DNA of 29,872 nt from RGIG5952 sp045603485. Lineage in GTDB: Bacteria > Verrucomicrobiota > Kiritimatiellia > RFP12 > JAAYLN01. A program made the position numbers and the translations under genes. The stretch spans positions 1 to 29,872 of the forward strand of contig JAZUMF010000073.1 in NCBI GenBank assembly GCA_045603485.1, written 5' to 3'. Positions 23,285-29,872 of the stretch are shown here, one piece after another. The notes beneath the pieces are model-generated. The model ran no database searches and was not told where the DNA came from. It was given only the letters and a program-made list of their open reading frames with translations. How positions within the stretch are numbered: the first letter of the stretch is position 1; each line of letters starts with the position of its first letter.

Positions 23285-24136
23285 ATGACTCGCGATTCTC
23301 AATATGAGCTTCTCGACAGCGGAAATGGCCGCAAGCTTGAGCGCTTTGGCCAATATGTTTTAGTGCGCCCTTGTTCGCAAGCGATTTGGCGTCCCACCCT
23401 TCCAGAGTCGGAGTGGAAGAAGGCCGACGCGACCTTTGACAGGGATAAGAATCTCAACTGGCATGGTCGCGATAAGCTGCCTTCGGAATGGGATATTAAG
23501 GTTGATGATATTACATTTCGTCTTTCATCGACTGACTTTGGCCATCTCGGTATATTCCCTGAGCAGCGCGATTCGTGGCGTTGGCTTGGAAAGCGCGTCG
23601 CAGCATCGGCGCGTAAGCTTTCGGTTTTGAATCTTTTTGCCTATTCCGGCGGCTCGACCTTGGCTCCCGCTTTGGCTGGGGCTGACCTGTGCCATTTGGA
23701 TGCTTCGCAGGGAATGGTGGATTGGGCGCGTAAAAATGCCGAGAAGAACGGGCTAAAGGCTCATCCCATCCGTTGGATTGTAGAGGATGTCCATAAGTTT
23801 CTTGGCCGTGAGATTAAGCGCGGTCGCCACTATGACGGAATCATTCTTGACCCTCCTTCTTTCGGCCGTGGCGCAAAAGGTGAGGTCTATAAAATCGAAC
23901 GCGACCTTCCGCATACTCTTTCACTTTGCAGGCAGTTGCTTTCGGATAAGCCTTCTTTCGTTTTACTTAGCGCACACACTCCTGGCATTACGCCGATTGT
24001 GCTTGAGCATATGCTTGCCGATGCCTTGCGCGGGTTAGGCGGAACTATGGAGTCGGGGGAGATGGTTTTATCAGGAGCTGATGGTGTTCGCCCGGTTCCC
24101 AGTGGCTGCATGGTTCGTTGGAGTACCGCAGAGTGA
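23285..24136 (+). CDS. class I SAM-dependent methyltransferase, RlmI-like
   Basis: A 283-residue protein. ATG 23285 lies 13 nt after the previous stop, and the frame upstream overlaps the previous gene and is not coding. Motif I is LNLFAYSGGSTL (115-126) followed by an acidic HLDAS (138-142). The catalytic-type motif DPPSFGRG is at 189-196. This order matches the COG1092 group of 23S rRNA cytosine methyltransferases (RlmI/RlmK), but the N-terminal PUA domain is missing and replaced by a short beta-rich segment. The substrate is probably rRNA but is not proven. Its stop overlaps the next start as GTGA, so the two genes are coupled. Confidence 0.85.
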   Translation: MTRDSQYELLDSGNGRKLERFGQYVLVRPCSQAIWRPTLPESEWKKADATFDRDKNLNWHGRDKLPSEWDIKVDDITFRLSSTDFGHLGIFPEQRDSWRWLGKRVAASARKLSVLNLFAYSGGSTLAPALAGADLCHLDASQGMVDWARKNAEKNGLKAHPIRWIVEDVHKFLGREIKRGRHYDGIILDPPSFGRGAKGEVYKIERDLPHTLSLCRQLLSDKPSFVLLSAHTPGITPIVLEHMLADALRGLGGTMESGEMVLSGADGVRPVPSGCMVRWSTAE

Positions 24137-25647
24137 GAGTTTTTTTTAAAATCTTTCGTTTTGTTCTTCCTATCATTTTTCTTGTCATCTATGCTTTGAC
24201 GGCTCAAAGGGGCGTCGCCTGGCAAGACAGCGGTATTTATCAATGGCGTATTCTGTACAGGGATTTTGTCGGGGTAAATGATCTTTCGTCTGCACATCCT
24301 GGATATATTTTGTTAACCCGGTTTTTGTGCGGTTTGATGTCTGCATATATGGATGTGGATTTGCCATTTGCTGTAAATCTTTGTAGCGCATTGTGGATGG
24401 GGCTTGCTCTTTGCGTCTTTCAGCGTATTGTCTTTAGTCTGACGCGGTCTGATTTTGCCTCGATTTTGGCTACATTGACTTTTGGCGGTGCCCACATGGT
24501 TTGGTGGCTTGCGACTATAACTGAGATTTATCCGCTTTCTCTTTTTCTTTTGGCTTGTGAAACTTTGTGTGCTGTTAGCGTATTACAGAGCAAGAAGCCC
24601 GGTTGGGCTTTTTCGCTTTTGCCATTTTTTGCGGGTCTGGGATTTGCCGTCCACAATTTAGCATTGCTTTCACTACCTTTGTGTGTCGCAGTGATGGTTT
24701 ATGCCGGATTTATTCGTGACAGTGGCAGGGGTGATGGCTCAAAGATGTATGTTTTTTTTGATACCGTTGAGTTTTTGCTAAAGTATATCTTCGTATGGTG
24801 CTGTGGAGCGTCTCCCGTTTTAGTATTGATTTGCCGAGAGTATTTAGGTGGAACACCAATCGGCATTGTAATTTTAAGGACTCTTTTCGGGGCGTATGGC
24901 GATGAGGTTATGGGGCTTTCGGGAGTTTCATGGAAGCTTACGATGGTAAATCTCGCCATTGCCTCAATTAGTTTTTTGATGCCTGCTTGGATTATCTTTG
25001 CATTGGACTTGCGAAAGGCCTTTGCGGCTTTCCGTTTCGGATGGCGTAAAAGAATTGATGTTGTCTATATCTTTGCGCTTTTTGTAATTCACGCCATTTT
25101 CTTTGTCCGTTATCGAATTGCCGATCAGGCGCTCTTTCTCTTGCCTACGCTTTTCTTCGCGACATTGCTTGCATCGCTGCGATTTGAGAGCATTTGCCGT
25201 AAGCGTCTAGCGTTGGCATTGACGGTCGCTTCGGCGGTTCTGGTCCCAGTTATAATTAACGGAATTTTGCATATTGGGCCGATAGAATCAAGAATCCTGG
25301 CCAGCAAGGGACGGCTTTTGCCTTATCGTGACGAGCTCAGATATTGGGCTATCCCTTGGAAGCATAACGAGTATTCCGCGGAGCTTTTTGCCGAAGATAC
25401 CATTGAGAAGATGGATGCGATGCCGGGGAAGAAGCTTTTTGCCGATACCACTTCGGCACCGCCGATTATGCTAAGACTCTCTGAGCGAAGGGAACTTTGG
25501 GAGTTTTATACCCCATGGAACGACAACTTAGGGTTTGTTTCTTCTGCAAAAAACGGAGAAACGGTCTTTGCAATATCGCCAATTGACGGCTATTGCCCAA
25601 AGGAGGCGCTAAAGAGTGGCAATGTGTTGCCACTCTTTACGCCCTAG
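24133..25647 (+). CDS. integral membrane protein of the DUF2723/PMT-like glycosyltransferase type
   Basis: A 504-residue protein. GTG 24133 is chosen because it overlaps the previous stop as GTGA and starts directly with hydrophobic sequence. There are about ten membrane helices. The first outside loop has WQDSGIYQWRILYRDF followed by SSAHPGYILLTRFL, the acidic-then-His-Pro pattern of DUF2723 proteins, which resemble protein O-mannosyltransferases. Such proteins are thought to transfer lipid-linked sugars to the envelope. Residues after about 395 form a non-membrane tail. The gene ends inside a terminator hairpin. Confidence 0.8.
   Translation: MRVFFKIFRFVLPIIFLVIYALTAQRGVAWQDSGIYQWRILYRDFVGVNDLSSAHPGYILLTRFLCGLMSAYMDVDLPFAVNLCSALWMGLALCVFQRIVFSLTRSDFASILATLTFGGAHMVWWLATITEIYPLSLFLLACETLCAVSVLQSKKPGWAFSLLPFFAGLGFAVHNLALLSLPLCVAVMVYAGFIRDSGRGDGSKMYVFFDTVEFLLKYIFVWCCGASPVLVLICREYLGGTPIGIVILRTLFGAYGDEVMGLSGVSWKLTMVNLAIASISFLMPAWIIFALDLRKAFAAFRFGWRKRIDVVYIFALFVIHAIFFVRYRIADQALFLLPTLFFATLLASLRFESICRKRLALALTVASAVLVPVIINGILHIGPIESRILASKGRLLPYRDELRYWAIPWKHNEYSAELFAEDTIEKMDAMPGKKLFADTTSAPPIMLRLSERRELWEFYTPWNDNLGFVSSAKNGETVFAISPIDGYCPKEALKSGNVLPLFTP
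25611..25638. terminator. bidirectional hairpin at end of the DUF2723-like gene
   Basis: AAAGAGTGGCAA (25611-25622), loop TGTG, TTGCCACTCTTT (25627-25638): a perfect 12-bp stem that lies within the last codons of the gene. A-rich and T-rich ends on the two sides let it work in both directions, between convergent genes. Confidence 0.8.
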
Positions 25648-25651
25648 GATT

Positions 25652-25683
25652 GACAGGCCCAGCTTTTATGGCTGGGGCTTGTC
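25652..25683. terminator. second hairpin between convergent genes, overlapping the FtsH end
   Basis: GACAGGCCCAGC (25652-25663) pairs with GCTGGGGCTTGTC (25671-25683), with one bulge, around a short loop that contains the FtsH stop. It has no strong T run, so termination here is less certain than at the neighbouring hairpin. Confidence 0.5.
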
Positions 25684-27882
25684 GTCTTCCCGCTTGTCTT
25701 CTTGCTCAGGCTCTTGTGTGGGCTGAGCGTCTTCCTGATTTGACTCTTGAGCTGCGGGAGCCTCTTCCTCTTGCTTTACCGCAGCCTCAGCCTTCGGCGC
25801 TTCTGTTTTAGCCTCTGCCTCTTTTTCCATTTCTGCCAAATCTGCATCAATGGCGGCTATCTTCTCATCAACGGGCAGACCGTCTGGATAGCGTTCTTCA
25901 AAGGTGCGAATACGGCCGAATTTGATGATGTCGGTTGCGTCTTCGCCATCGACGGTTTCCTTATCCAGAAGCTCAGCAACGAGCAGCTCAACCTTGTCGC
26001 GGTTGGTCTCAAGGAGTTCGGTTGCGGTCTTGTAGGCATCGTTTACAAGGCGCCCCACCTCTGCATCAATCTTCTGAGCAGTGGCTTCACTGTAATCCTG
26101 CTGACGACCGACTTCTCTGCCGAGGAACATCATCTCTTCGCGGACTCCAAATGTGCGCGGACCGAGCTCTGCGCTCATGCCCCAATCGCATACCATTTGA
26201 TGTGCAAGACTTGTCGCTTGACGGAGGTCCTGCTGCGCTCCTGATGAAATGTCATCAAGGAAGAGCTCTTCCGCGACGCGGCCGCCCATGTCGGTTGCGA
26301 GCATTGCGAGCATTTGAGTGCGCGTATATTGGACCCTATCCTTTTTGGGTAGGAACATCGTTGCACCGAGTGCCATGCCGCGAGGGATGATTGTTATCTT
26401 GTGGAGCGGTTCGCCGCCCTTAATCAATGCCATGACGACGGCGTGACCGGCCTCATGATAGGCGGTAAGACGCTTCTCTTCCTTGTCGGTCATGCGGCCT
26501 GGACGCTCACGACCCCACCATACCTTATCGCGTGATTCTTCAAGGTCAATCTGCTCAACAGCGGTCTTCCCGAGAGATGCCGCACGAAGGGCCGCTTCGT
26601 TCAGGAGGTTTGCAAGGTCGGCTCCGGAAAATCCAGGAGTGCCGCGGGCGACCTTCACAAGGTCAACCTCTTTAGCCATTGAAATCTTCTTCGCATGGAC
26701 CTTGAGAATCTTGTAGCGTCCCTCAAGGGTGGGAAGATCAATGACGATTTGCCTGTCAAAGCGACCTGGGCGCAAGAGTGCCTTGTCAAGAACATCAGGC
26801 CTGTTTGTCGCTGCGATAACGATTACGCCGTCTGTCGTTTCAAAGCCGTCCATCTCAACGAGAAGTGCATTTAGGGTCTGCTCGCGCTCGTCGTGACCGC
26901 CACCGATACCTGTGAAGCGTGAACGACCTACGGCATCAATTTCGTCGATAAAGATGATGCAGGGGGAGTTCTTCTTTGCAGTCTCAAACATATCGCGGAC
27001 GCGAGATGCGCCGACACCGACAAACATTTCAACGAAGTCAGAGCCGCTGATTGAGAAGAAAGGAACTCCAGCCTCGCCGGCGATAGCCTTGGCAAGAAGG
27101 GTTTTTCCAGTTCCTGGAGGACCCATCAAAAGAACGCCCTTGGGGATTCTGCCGCCGAGCTTTGCAAACTTTTGAGGAGCGCGGAGAAACTCGATGATTT
27201 CCTGAACCTCTTCCTTTGCTTCTTCCACACCTGCGACATTTCGGAAAGTGATGCGCGGGCGAGAGCTGTTTGAGAGGCGATGAGCCTTTGACTTTGCAAA
27301 GCTCATTGGCCCGCCGCGACCTTGGCGGTAGATGAAGAAGTAGAGAAGGAATATAAAGAGGACGAACGGAATAATCTGAATCATCAAATCCATTAAGATG
27401 GCAGATTTGTAGACAATCTTGTAGTCTACTCCGCTAGAGCGCAGAAATTCTTCAAGCTCAGGAACGGAATCCGGCATGACATAGAAGATGAAATCAGATT
27501 TCTTTGCGTCAACTGCTGTCACGGAACCTTTGTCTGTGTCAGCAGAAACGGCAATCTGTGGCGTCGCGTCAAAACGAACGCCTGTCAAGTAGGTCTTGCC
27601 ACCTGCTTCACGGACAAACTCGCACTTTGCAATACGCTTTTCGGCGACGAGCTTGCGGAACTCGCTGTCACCGCTAATCTCCATATTGTTAGCACGACCT
27701 TTTGTAAATGAGAAGATAAAGGAGCCGACCGCAATTAGAATAAGCACCCAAAAAATAAGCGAGCGCATTGGTGATGGAGGTGGATCCTCTTTAGGTGGAA
27801 CCTTTCCTCCAGGGGGAGGTGGAGGCGGAAGGGAGTTTTCTTTCTCGACTTCTTTTTTTTCTTTATTGTTTTCGTCAGCCAT
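25666..27882 (-). CDS. ftsH: ATP-dependent zinc metalloprotease FtsH
   Basis: A 738-residue protein. The start MADENNKEKK at 27882 is preferred to an upstream one at 27933 that would overlap the intergenic hairpin. Helix 1 is at about 40-59, an outside domain follows, and helix 2 is at about 166-185. The AAA domain has Walker A GPPGTGKT (254-261), Walker B IIFIDEID (309-316) and the second region of homology ATNRPDVLDKALLRPGRFDR. The peptidase has HEAGH (476-480) and the third ligand D552 in SGAQQDLRQAT. FtsH degrades membrane and regulatory proteins. The protein is longer than usual because of a proline-rich N-terminal stretch (about 18-37) and a roughly 70-residue Glu/Ala/Pro tail. It follows the UDP-sugar pyrophosphorylase gene by 59 nt on the same strand. 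Confidence 0.97.
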   Translation of the reverse strand: MADENNKEKKEVEKENSLPPPPPPGGKVPPKEDPPPSPMRSLIFWVLILIAVGSFIFSFTKGRANNMEISGDSEFRKLVAEKRIAKCEFVREAGGKTYLTGVRFDATPQIAVSADTDKGSVTAVDAKKSDFIFYVMPDSVPELEEFLRSSGVDYKIVYKSAILMDLMIQIIPFVLFIFLLYFFIYRQGRGGPMSFAKSKAHRLSNSSRPRITFRNVAGVEEAKEEVQEIIEFLRAPQKFAKLGGRIPKGVLLMGPPGTGKTLLAKAIAGEAGVPFFSISGSDFVEMFVGVGASRVRDMFETAKKNSPCIIFIDEIDAVGRSRFTGIGGGHDEREQTLNALLVEMDGFETTDGVIVIAATNRPDVLDKALLRPGRFDRQIVIDLPTLEGRYKILKVHAKKISMAKEVDLVKVARGTPGFSGADLANLLNEAALRAASLGKTAVEQIDLEESRDKVWWGRERPGRMTDKEEKRLTAYHEAGHAVVMALIKGGEPLHKITIIPRGMALGATMFLPKKDRVQYTRTQMLAMLATDMGGRVAEELFLDDISSGAQQDLRQATSLAHQMVCDWGMSAELGPRTFGVREEMMFLGREVGRQQDYSEATAQKIDAEVGRLVNDAYKTATELLETNRDKVELLVAELLDKETVDGEDATDIIKFGRIRTFEERYPDGLPVDEKIAAIDADLAEMEKEAEAKTEAPKAEAAVKQEEEAPAAQESNQEDAQPTQEPEQEDKREDDKPQP

Positions 27883-27899
27883 AACTAAAATAGAAGGGC

Positions 27900-27924
27900 G
27901 ACGGGTGTATATGTCGCACCCGTC
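27900..27924 (-). repeat. hairpin between the pyrophosphorylase and ftsH
   Basis: GACGGGTG (27900-27907) and CACCCGTC (27917-27924) form a perfect 8-bp stem with a 9-nt loop in the 59-nt gap. It may attenuate or stabilise the message upstream of ftsH. No long T run follows on the minus strand. Confidence 0.6.
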
Positions 27925-27941
27925 ACCACTCACTTTCTTTG

Positions 27942-29318
27942 TTAGATGTTAATAATAGAATCAGTCTTAACAGAATTGCTTGCAAGATAGTCCTTGAGAG
28001 CTTCGGCATTGTCGGCAGTCGCAGGATCGATTTCAATCCTGTTTACCGGCAAGCCTTCGGCGTCGAGCGGTATTTCAATGCCGCACTCCTTAAACCAACG
28101 AATCCATTTAGCCTGCAAATCGTGGCGGCAGGAGAACGGTGAATCGCCACCCTCGGCATTCTTGACAGGTGAGAACTCGTCTGCACGATCAAATGCCAGA
28201 TTAAGGACATTCTTGGCGTCAGGAATTACATCAAAGACAAACTTTTCAAACTTATAGCCATTGGGCTTCTCAGGCTTGATTATCGAGCCGTCATCAGCAC
28301 ACATGGCAATCTTTTTGTGGGCAATGTGTAGGGGTAGGGCGGCATTGGCTTCTTTACGCAGGAAGTCAAAGTCAAAGACATGGATTGCGACCGAACCAAA
28401 CTTGAAATAGAGCTCGCCATCGGCATCGCGGCGATTCTTTTGCTCGTCGGTAAATTCGGTATACTCAACCATTTCAAATCGCCCATTGCGAGTGACGACC
28501 ATACCAAGACCCTCTTGAGGATCGCGCTTTGCACATACCTTGATTGAAATATCGGCGCCCTTAATAAGATGCAAACCGATAAATTCGGGGTCGGCAATTG
28601 CAACCATAGGATTGTCAACCTGGAAATAGAAGACCGTTGTTATACCACGGCGCGCCATATCGGCTGTCGCACCAGAAGACTCCAAGGCAGAGAGAATTCC
28701 GCCGTGACCGTCTGGGCTCATAAAGATATGACCGGGAGCATCTAGGATAATCTTGCCGTCAGGATCGAGGGCGGGCCACATTCCCTGACTGAAGAAGAAT
28801 ACATCTTCGCGAGGAAGACCAAAGAAGTCATGTTGGGCAAAACATTCGCGTGTGGCGGCGTCATTGGCCTCGCTTGTCATCACATAGAATGGAATAGAAG
28901 CCCCGAAACGCTTCGATAGAGCCAATATCTTGCGAGCATGGAAGTAGAAGAGAGGCTTGTCGGTGATTGGACCGATTGGATATGCGCCCTTAGGACCTTC
29001 AAAGCCTAAGCGAGAGCCTTGCCCGCCAGCGACTAATACGACGGCGACCTGACCCTTGCGAAGAGCCTCTTCACCCTTTGCCCGAGCTTTAGCCTTCTCC
29101 TCAGGACAGCACAAATGCTCTACAGGTGCAGGCTCTGGCTCAACGGCAGAGGCGGCACCGTTACAACGATTAAGGAGCATGCCGCGCATGCGATTTATAG
29201 ATGCGAAATCTAACTTTGAAATCTGAGCTTCAAGGGAGTCACGCTCAGAAACAGAAATACGATCCCAAAAGCGCAAAATGTGCGCTTGACCTTCGCGTTC
29301 AAGAAGTTCTTTATTCAT
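27942..29318 (-). CDS. UDP-sugar pyrophosphorylase, UDPGP type 1 family (UAP-like)
   Basis: A 458-residue protein. The nucleotide-binding signature VLVAGGQGSRLGFEGPKG is at 94-111. Next come PLFYFHARKI, FMSPDGHGGILSAL and the metal/sugar-site FYFQVDNPMV. This is the eukaryote-like family that makes UDP-N-acetylglucosamine or UDP-glucose from UTP and a sugar 1-phosphate. It is common in the PVC group, where it can stand in for GlmU. The helical N-terminal 60 residues also fit. The precise sugar cannot be read with confidence. It is the first gene of a pair with ftsH. Confidence 0.9.
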   Translation of the reverse strand: MNKELLEREGQAHILRFWDRISVSERDSLEAQISKLDFASINRMRGMLLNRCNGAASAVEPEPAPVEHLCCPEEKAKARAKGEEALRKGQVAVVLVAGGQGSRLGFEGPKGAYPIGPITDKPLFYFHARKILALSKRFGASIPFYVMTSEANDAATRECFAQHDFFGLPREDVFFFSQGMWPALDPDGKIILDAPGHIFMSPDGHGGILSALESSGATADMARRGITTVFYFQVDNPMVAIADPEFIGLHLIKGADISIKVCAKRDPQEGLGMVVTRNGRFEMVEYTEFTDEQKNRRDADGELYFKFGSVAIHVFDFDFLRKEANAALPLHIAHKKIAMCADDGSIIKPEKPNGYKFEKFVFDVIPDAKNVLNLAFDRADEFSPVKNAEGGDSPFSCRHDLQAKWIRWFKECGIEIPLDAEGLPVNRIEIDPATADNAEALKDYLASNSVKTDSIINI

Positions 29319-29333
29319 AATAATACTCTTTTC

Positions 29334-29383
29334 CAGAAAGTACTATTTTATCAAAAATTAGAAATTTAGGATATTACTTTCTG
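29334..29383. repeat. 9-bp inverted repeat upstream of the pyrophosphorylase gene
   Basis: CAGAAAGTA (29334-29342) and TACTTTCTG (29375-29383) face each other across 32 AT-rich bases, just upstream of the minus-strand start at 29318. Possible operator or promoter-region structure. No clear -10/-35 pair was identified for that gene. Confidence 0.45.
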
Positions 29384-29425
29384 TACTCGCACTTATCTCG
29401 GAAATACTTCGTAGCCCGCTCCGCG

Positions 29426-29471
29426 GTGTCAGACTATTTGACTTGACATTATCCTCTATATCCAATATACT
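29426..29471 (+). promoter_or_regulatory. near-consensus promoter of the RAYT relic
   Basis: TTGACA (29443-29448), a 17-nt spacer and TATACT (29466-29471), 41 nt before ATG 29513 with AAGGAG in between. The stretch 29426-29449 is shared (21 of 24) with 10681-10704. Confidence 0.75.
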
Positions 29472-29512
29472 TATTATTGATTATTGCACAATCCAAAAAT
29501 AAGGAGTTAATT

Positions 29513-29668
29513 ATGCGTAAGCCACGAATCAAAAATGACGGAGAAGGTTACTACCACATCGTAAGCCGCTGCGCCCTGCAGCAGTTTCTATTGAGCCCCG
29601 AAGGTAAGTCGGTCTTTGTCGATATGCTTCGCCGTATAAAGTCGGATCGTAGCCATGTCGTTCTGTGA
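29513..29668 (+). pseudogene. truncated REP-associated (Y1/RAYT) transposase, N-terminal part
   Basis: Fifty-one codons from ATG 29513 with AAGGAG at 29501-29506. RKPRIKNDGEGYYHIVSRCA is the start of RAYT-type Y1 transposases, and GKSVFVDMLRRI continues the family. After 29,638 the frame enters a repeated sequence and stops. The HUH and tyrosine motifs are missing, so no active enzyme can be made. Intact RAYTs move or maintain REP sequences. Confidence 0.85.
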
Positions 29669-29832
29669 GCCAAGGAGTTGTGTGTGAATGTTGTCTTCCT
29701 AAGACCGCTTGGCCTCCGACTTGTTGTCCATTACGCAATAGTTAAGTAGCTCTATGCCGCTGAAGATAGCTATACGGCGAAGCATGTCGACAAAGACCGA
29801 CTTGCCCTCTGGGCTCAATAGAAACTGCTGCA
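29577..29832. repeat. 62-nt inverted duplication within the transposase relic
   Basis: Positions 29577-29638 recur in reverse complement at 29771-29832 with four mismatches by eye. The segment encodes QQFLLSPEGKSVFVDMLRRI in both copies, so two differing copies of the gene face each other. Confidence 0.9.
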
Positions 29833-29872
29833 AAGTCGGATCGGAGCCATGTCGTTCTGTGAGCCAAGGAGT
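29638..29872. repeat. 41-nt direct repeat running to the end of the window
   Basis: Positions 29638-29678 and 29832-29872 are the same 41 nt with one mismatch. Each copy begins exactly where a transposase homology segment ends. The second copy reaches the last base, so the true extent is unknown. This may be an element end, or an assembly boundary at a repeat. Confidence 0.9.
29699..29833 (-). pseudogene. second RAYT transposase fragment, opposite strand
   Basis: Read on the minus strand, 29833 to 29699 gives LQQFLLSPEGKSVFVDMLRR followed by IAIFSGIELLNYCVMDN, which extends further into the family than the plus-strand copy. It ends with KSEAKRS and a stop where NHFH, the HUH motif, would be expected. 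It lacks a start and the catalytic part. Confidence 0.85.

Overview
This window looks like part of a chromosome (or a draft contig) from an uncultured gut-type bacterium of the Planctomycetes-Verrucomicrobia-Chlamydiae group, most likely Kiritimatiellota or Lentisphaerota. That placement is inference. It rests on the mix of a UDPGP type 1 nucleotidyltransferase, a BatD-BatE fusion, secreted beta-helix and leucine-rich proteins, glycoside hydrolases, a DUF2723-type membrane protein and a REP-associated transposase relic. No rRNA, tRNA or CRISPR array was seen.

Positions 1-10,680 are an accessory region. A direct repeat (about 430-708 and 4480-4761, offset 4,050 bp) brackets a secreted HEAT-like protein, a truncated leader module and a three-gene operon: an SMC/RloA-like AAA ATPase, an RloB-like protein with a TOPRIM-like acidic pattern, and a small two-helix membrane protein. 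This operon is a candidate anti-phage system related in plan to RloA/RloB and PARIS. After the second repeat copy come a small winged-helix protein, translationally coupled to a large secreted protein with a C-terminal HExxH metalloprotease-like domain, then secreted HEAT-like, hypothetical and TPR proteins. The same roughly 93-residue module that follows the signal peptide of the metalloprotease protein occurs three times (1722-2000, 5044-5322, 10552-10663), twice as truncated relics. Several genes here start 9-10 nt after an extended -10 promoter, so their transcripts are probably leaderless.

Positions 10,681-20,287 hold a co-directional block: a BatD-BatE fusion, a second BatD-like protein, a GH28-like pectinase-fold enzyme, a secreted leucine-rich protein, a secreted beta-helix repeat protein and a GH39-like glycosidase. 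Short gaps suggest one or two transcripts. The theme is envelope and plant-polysaccharide handling.

Positions 20,288-25,647 hold ordinary genes on the plus strand: a secreted protein with an FG-GAP-like motif, a rhodanese lipoprotein, a flavin reductase-like protein, a membrane-anchored Ala-rich coiled-coil protein, an RlmI-like methyltransferase and a DUF2723-like integral membrane protein. Two hairpins separate these from the minus-strand pair of a UDP-sugar pyrophosphorylase and the protease FtsH. The window ends in a broken RAYT (Y1) transposase that is present twice in inverted orientation, with a 41-nt direct repeat that runs to the last base.
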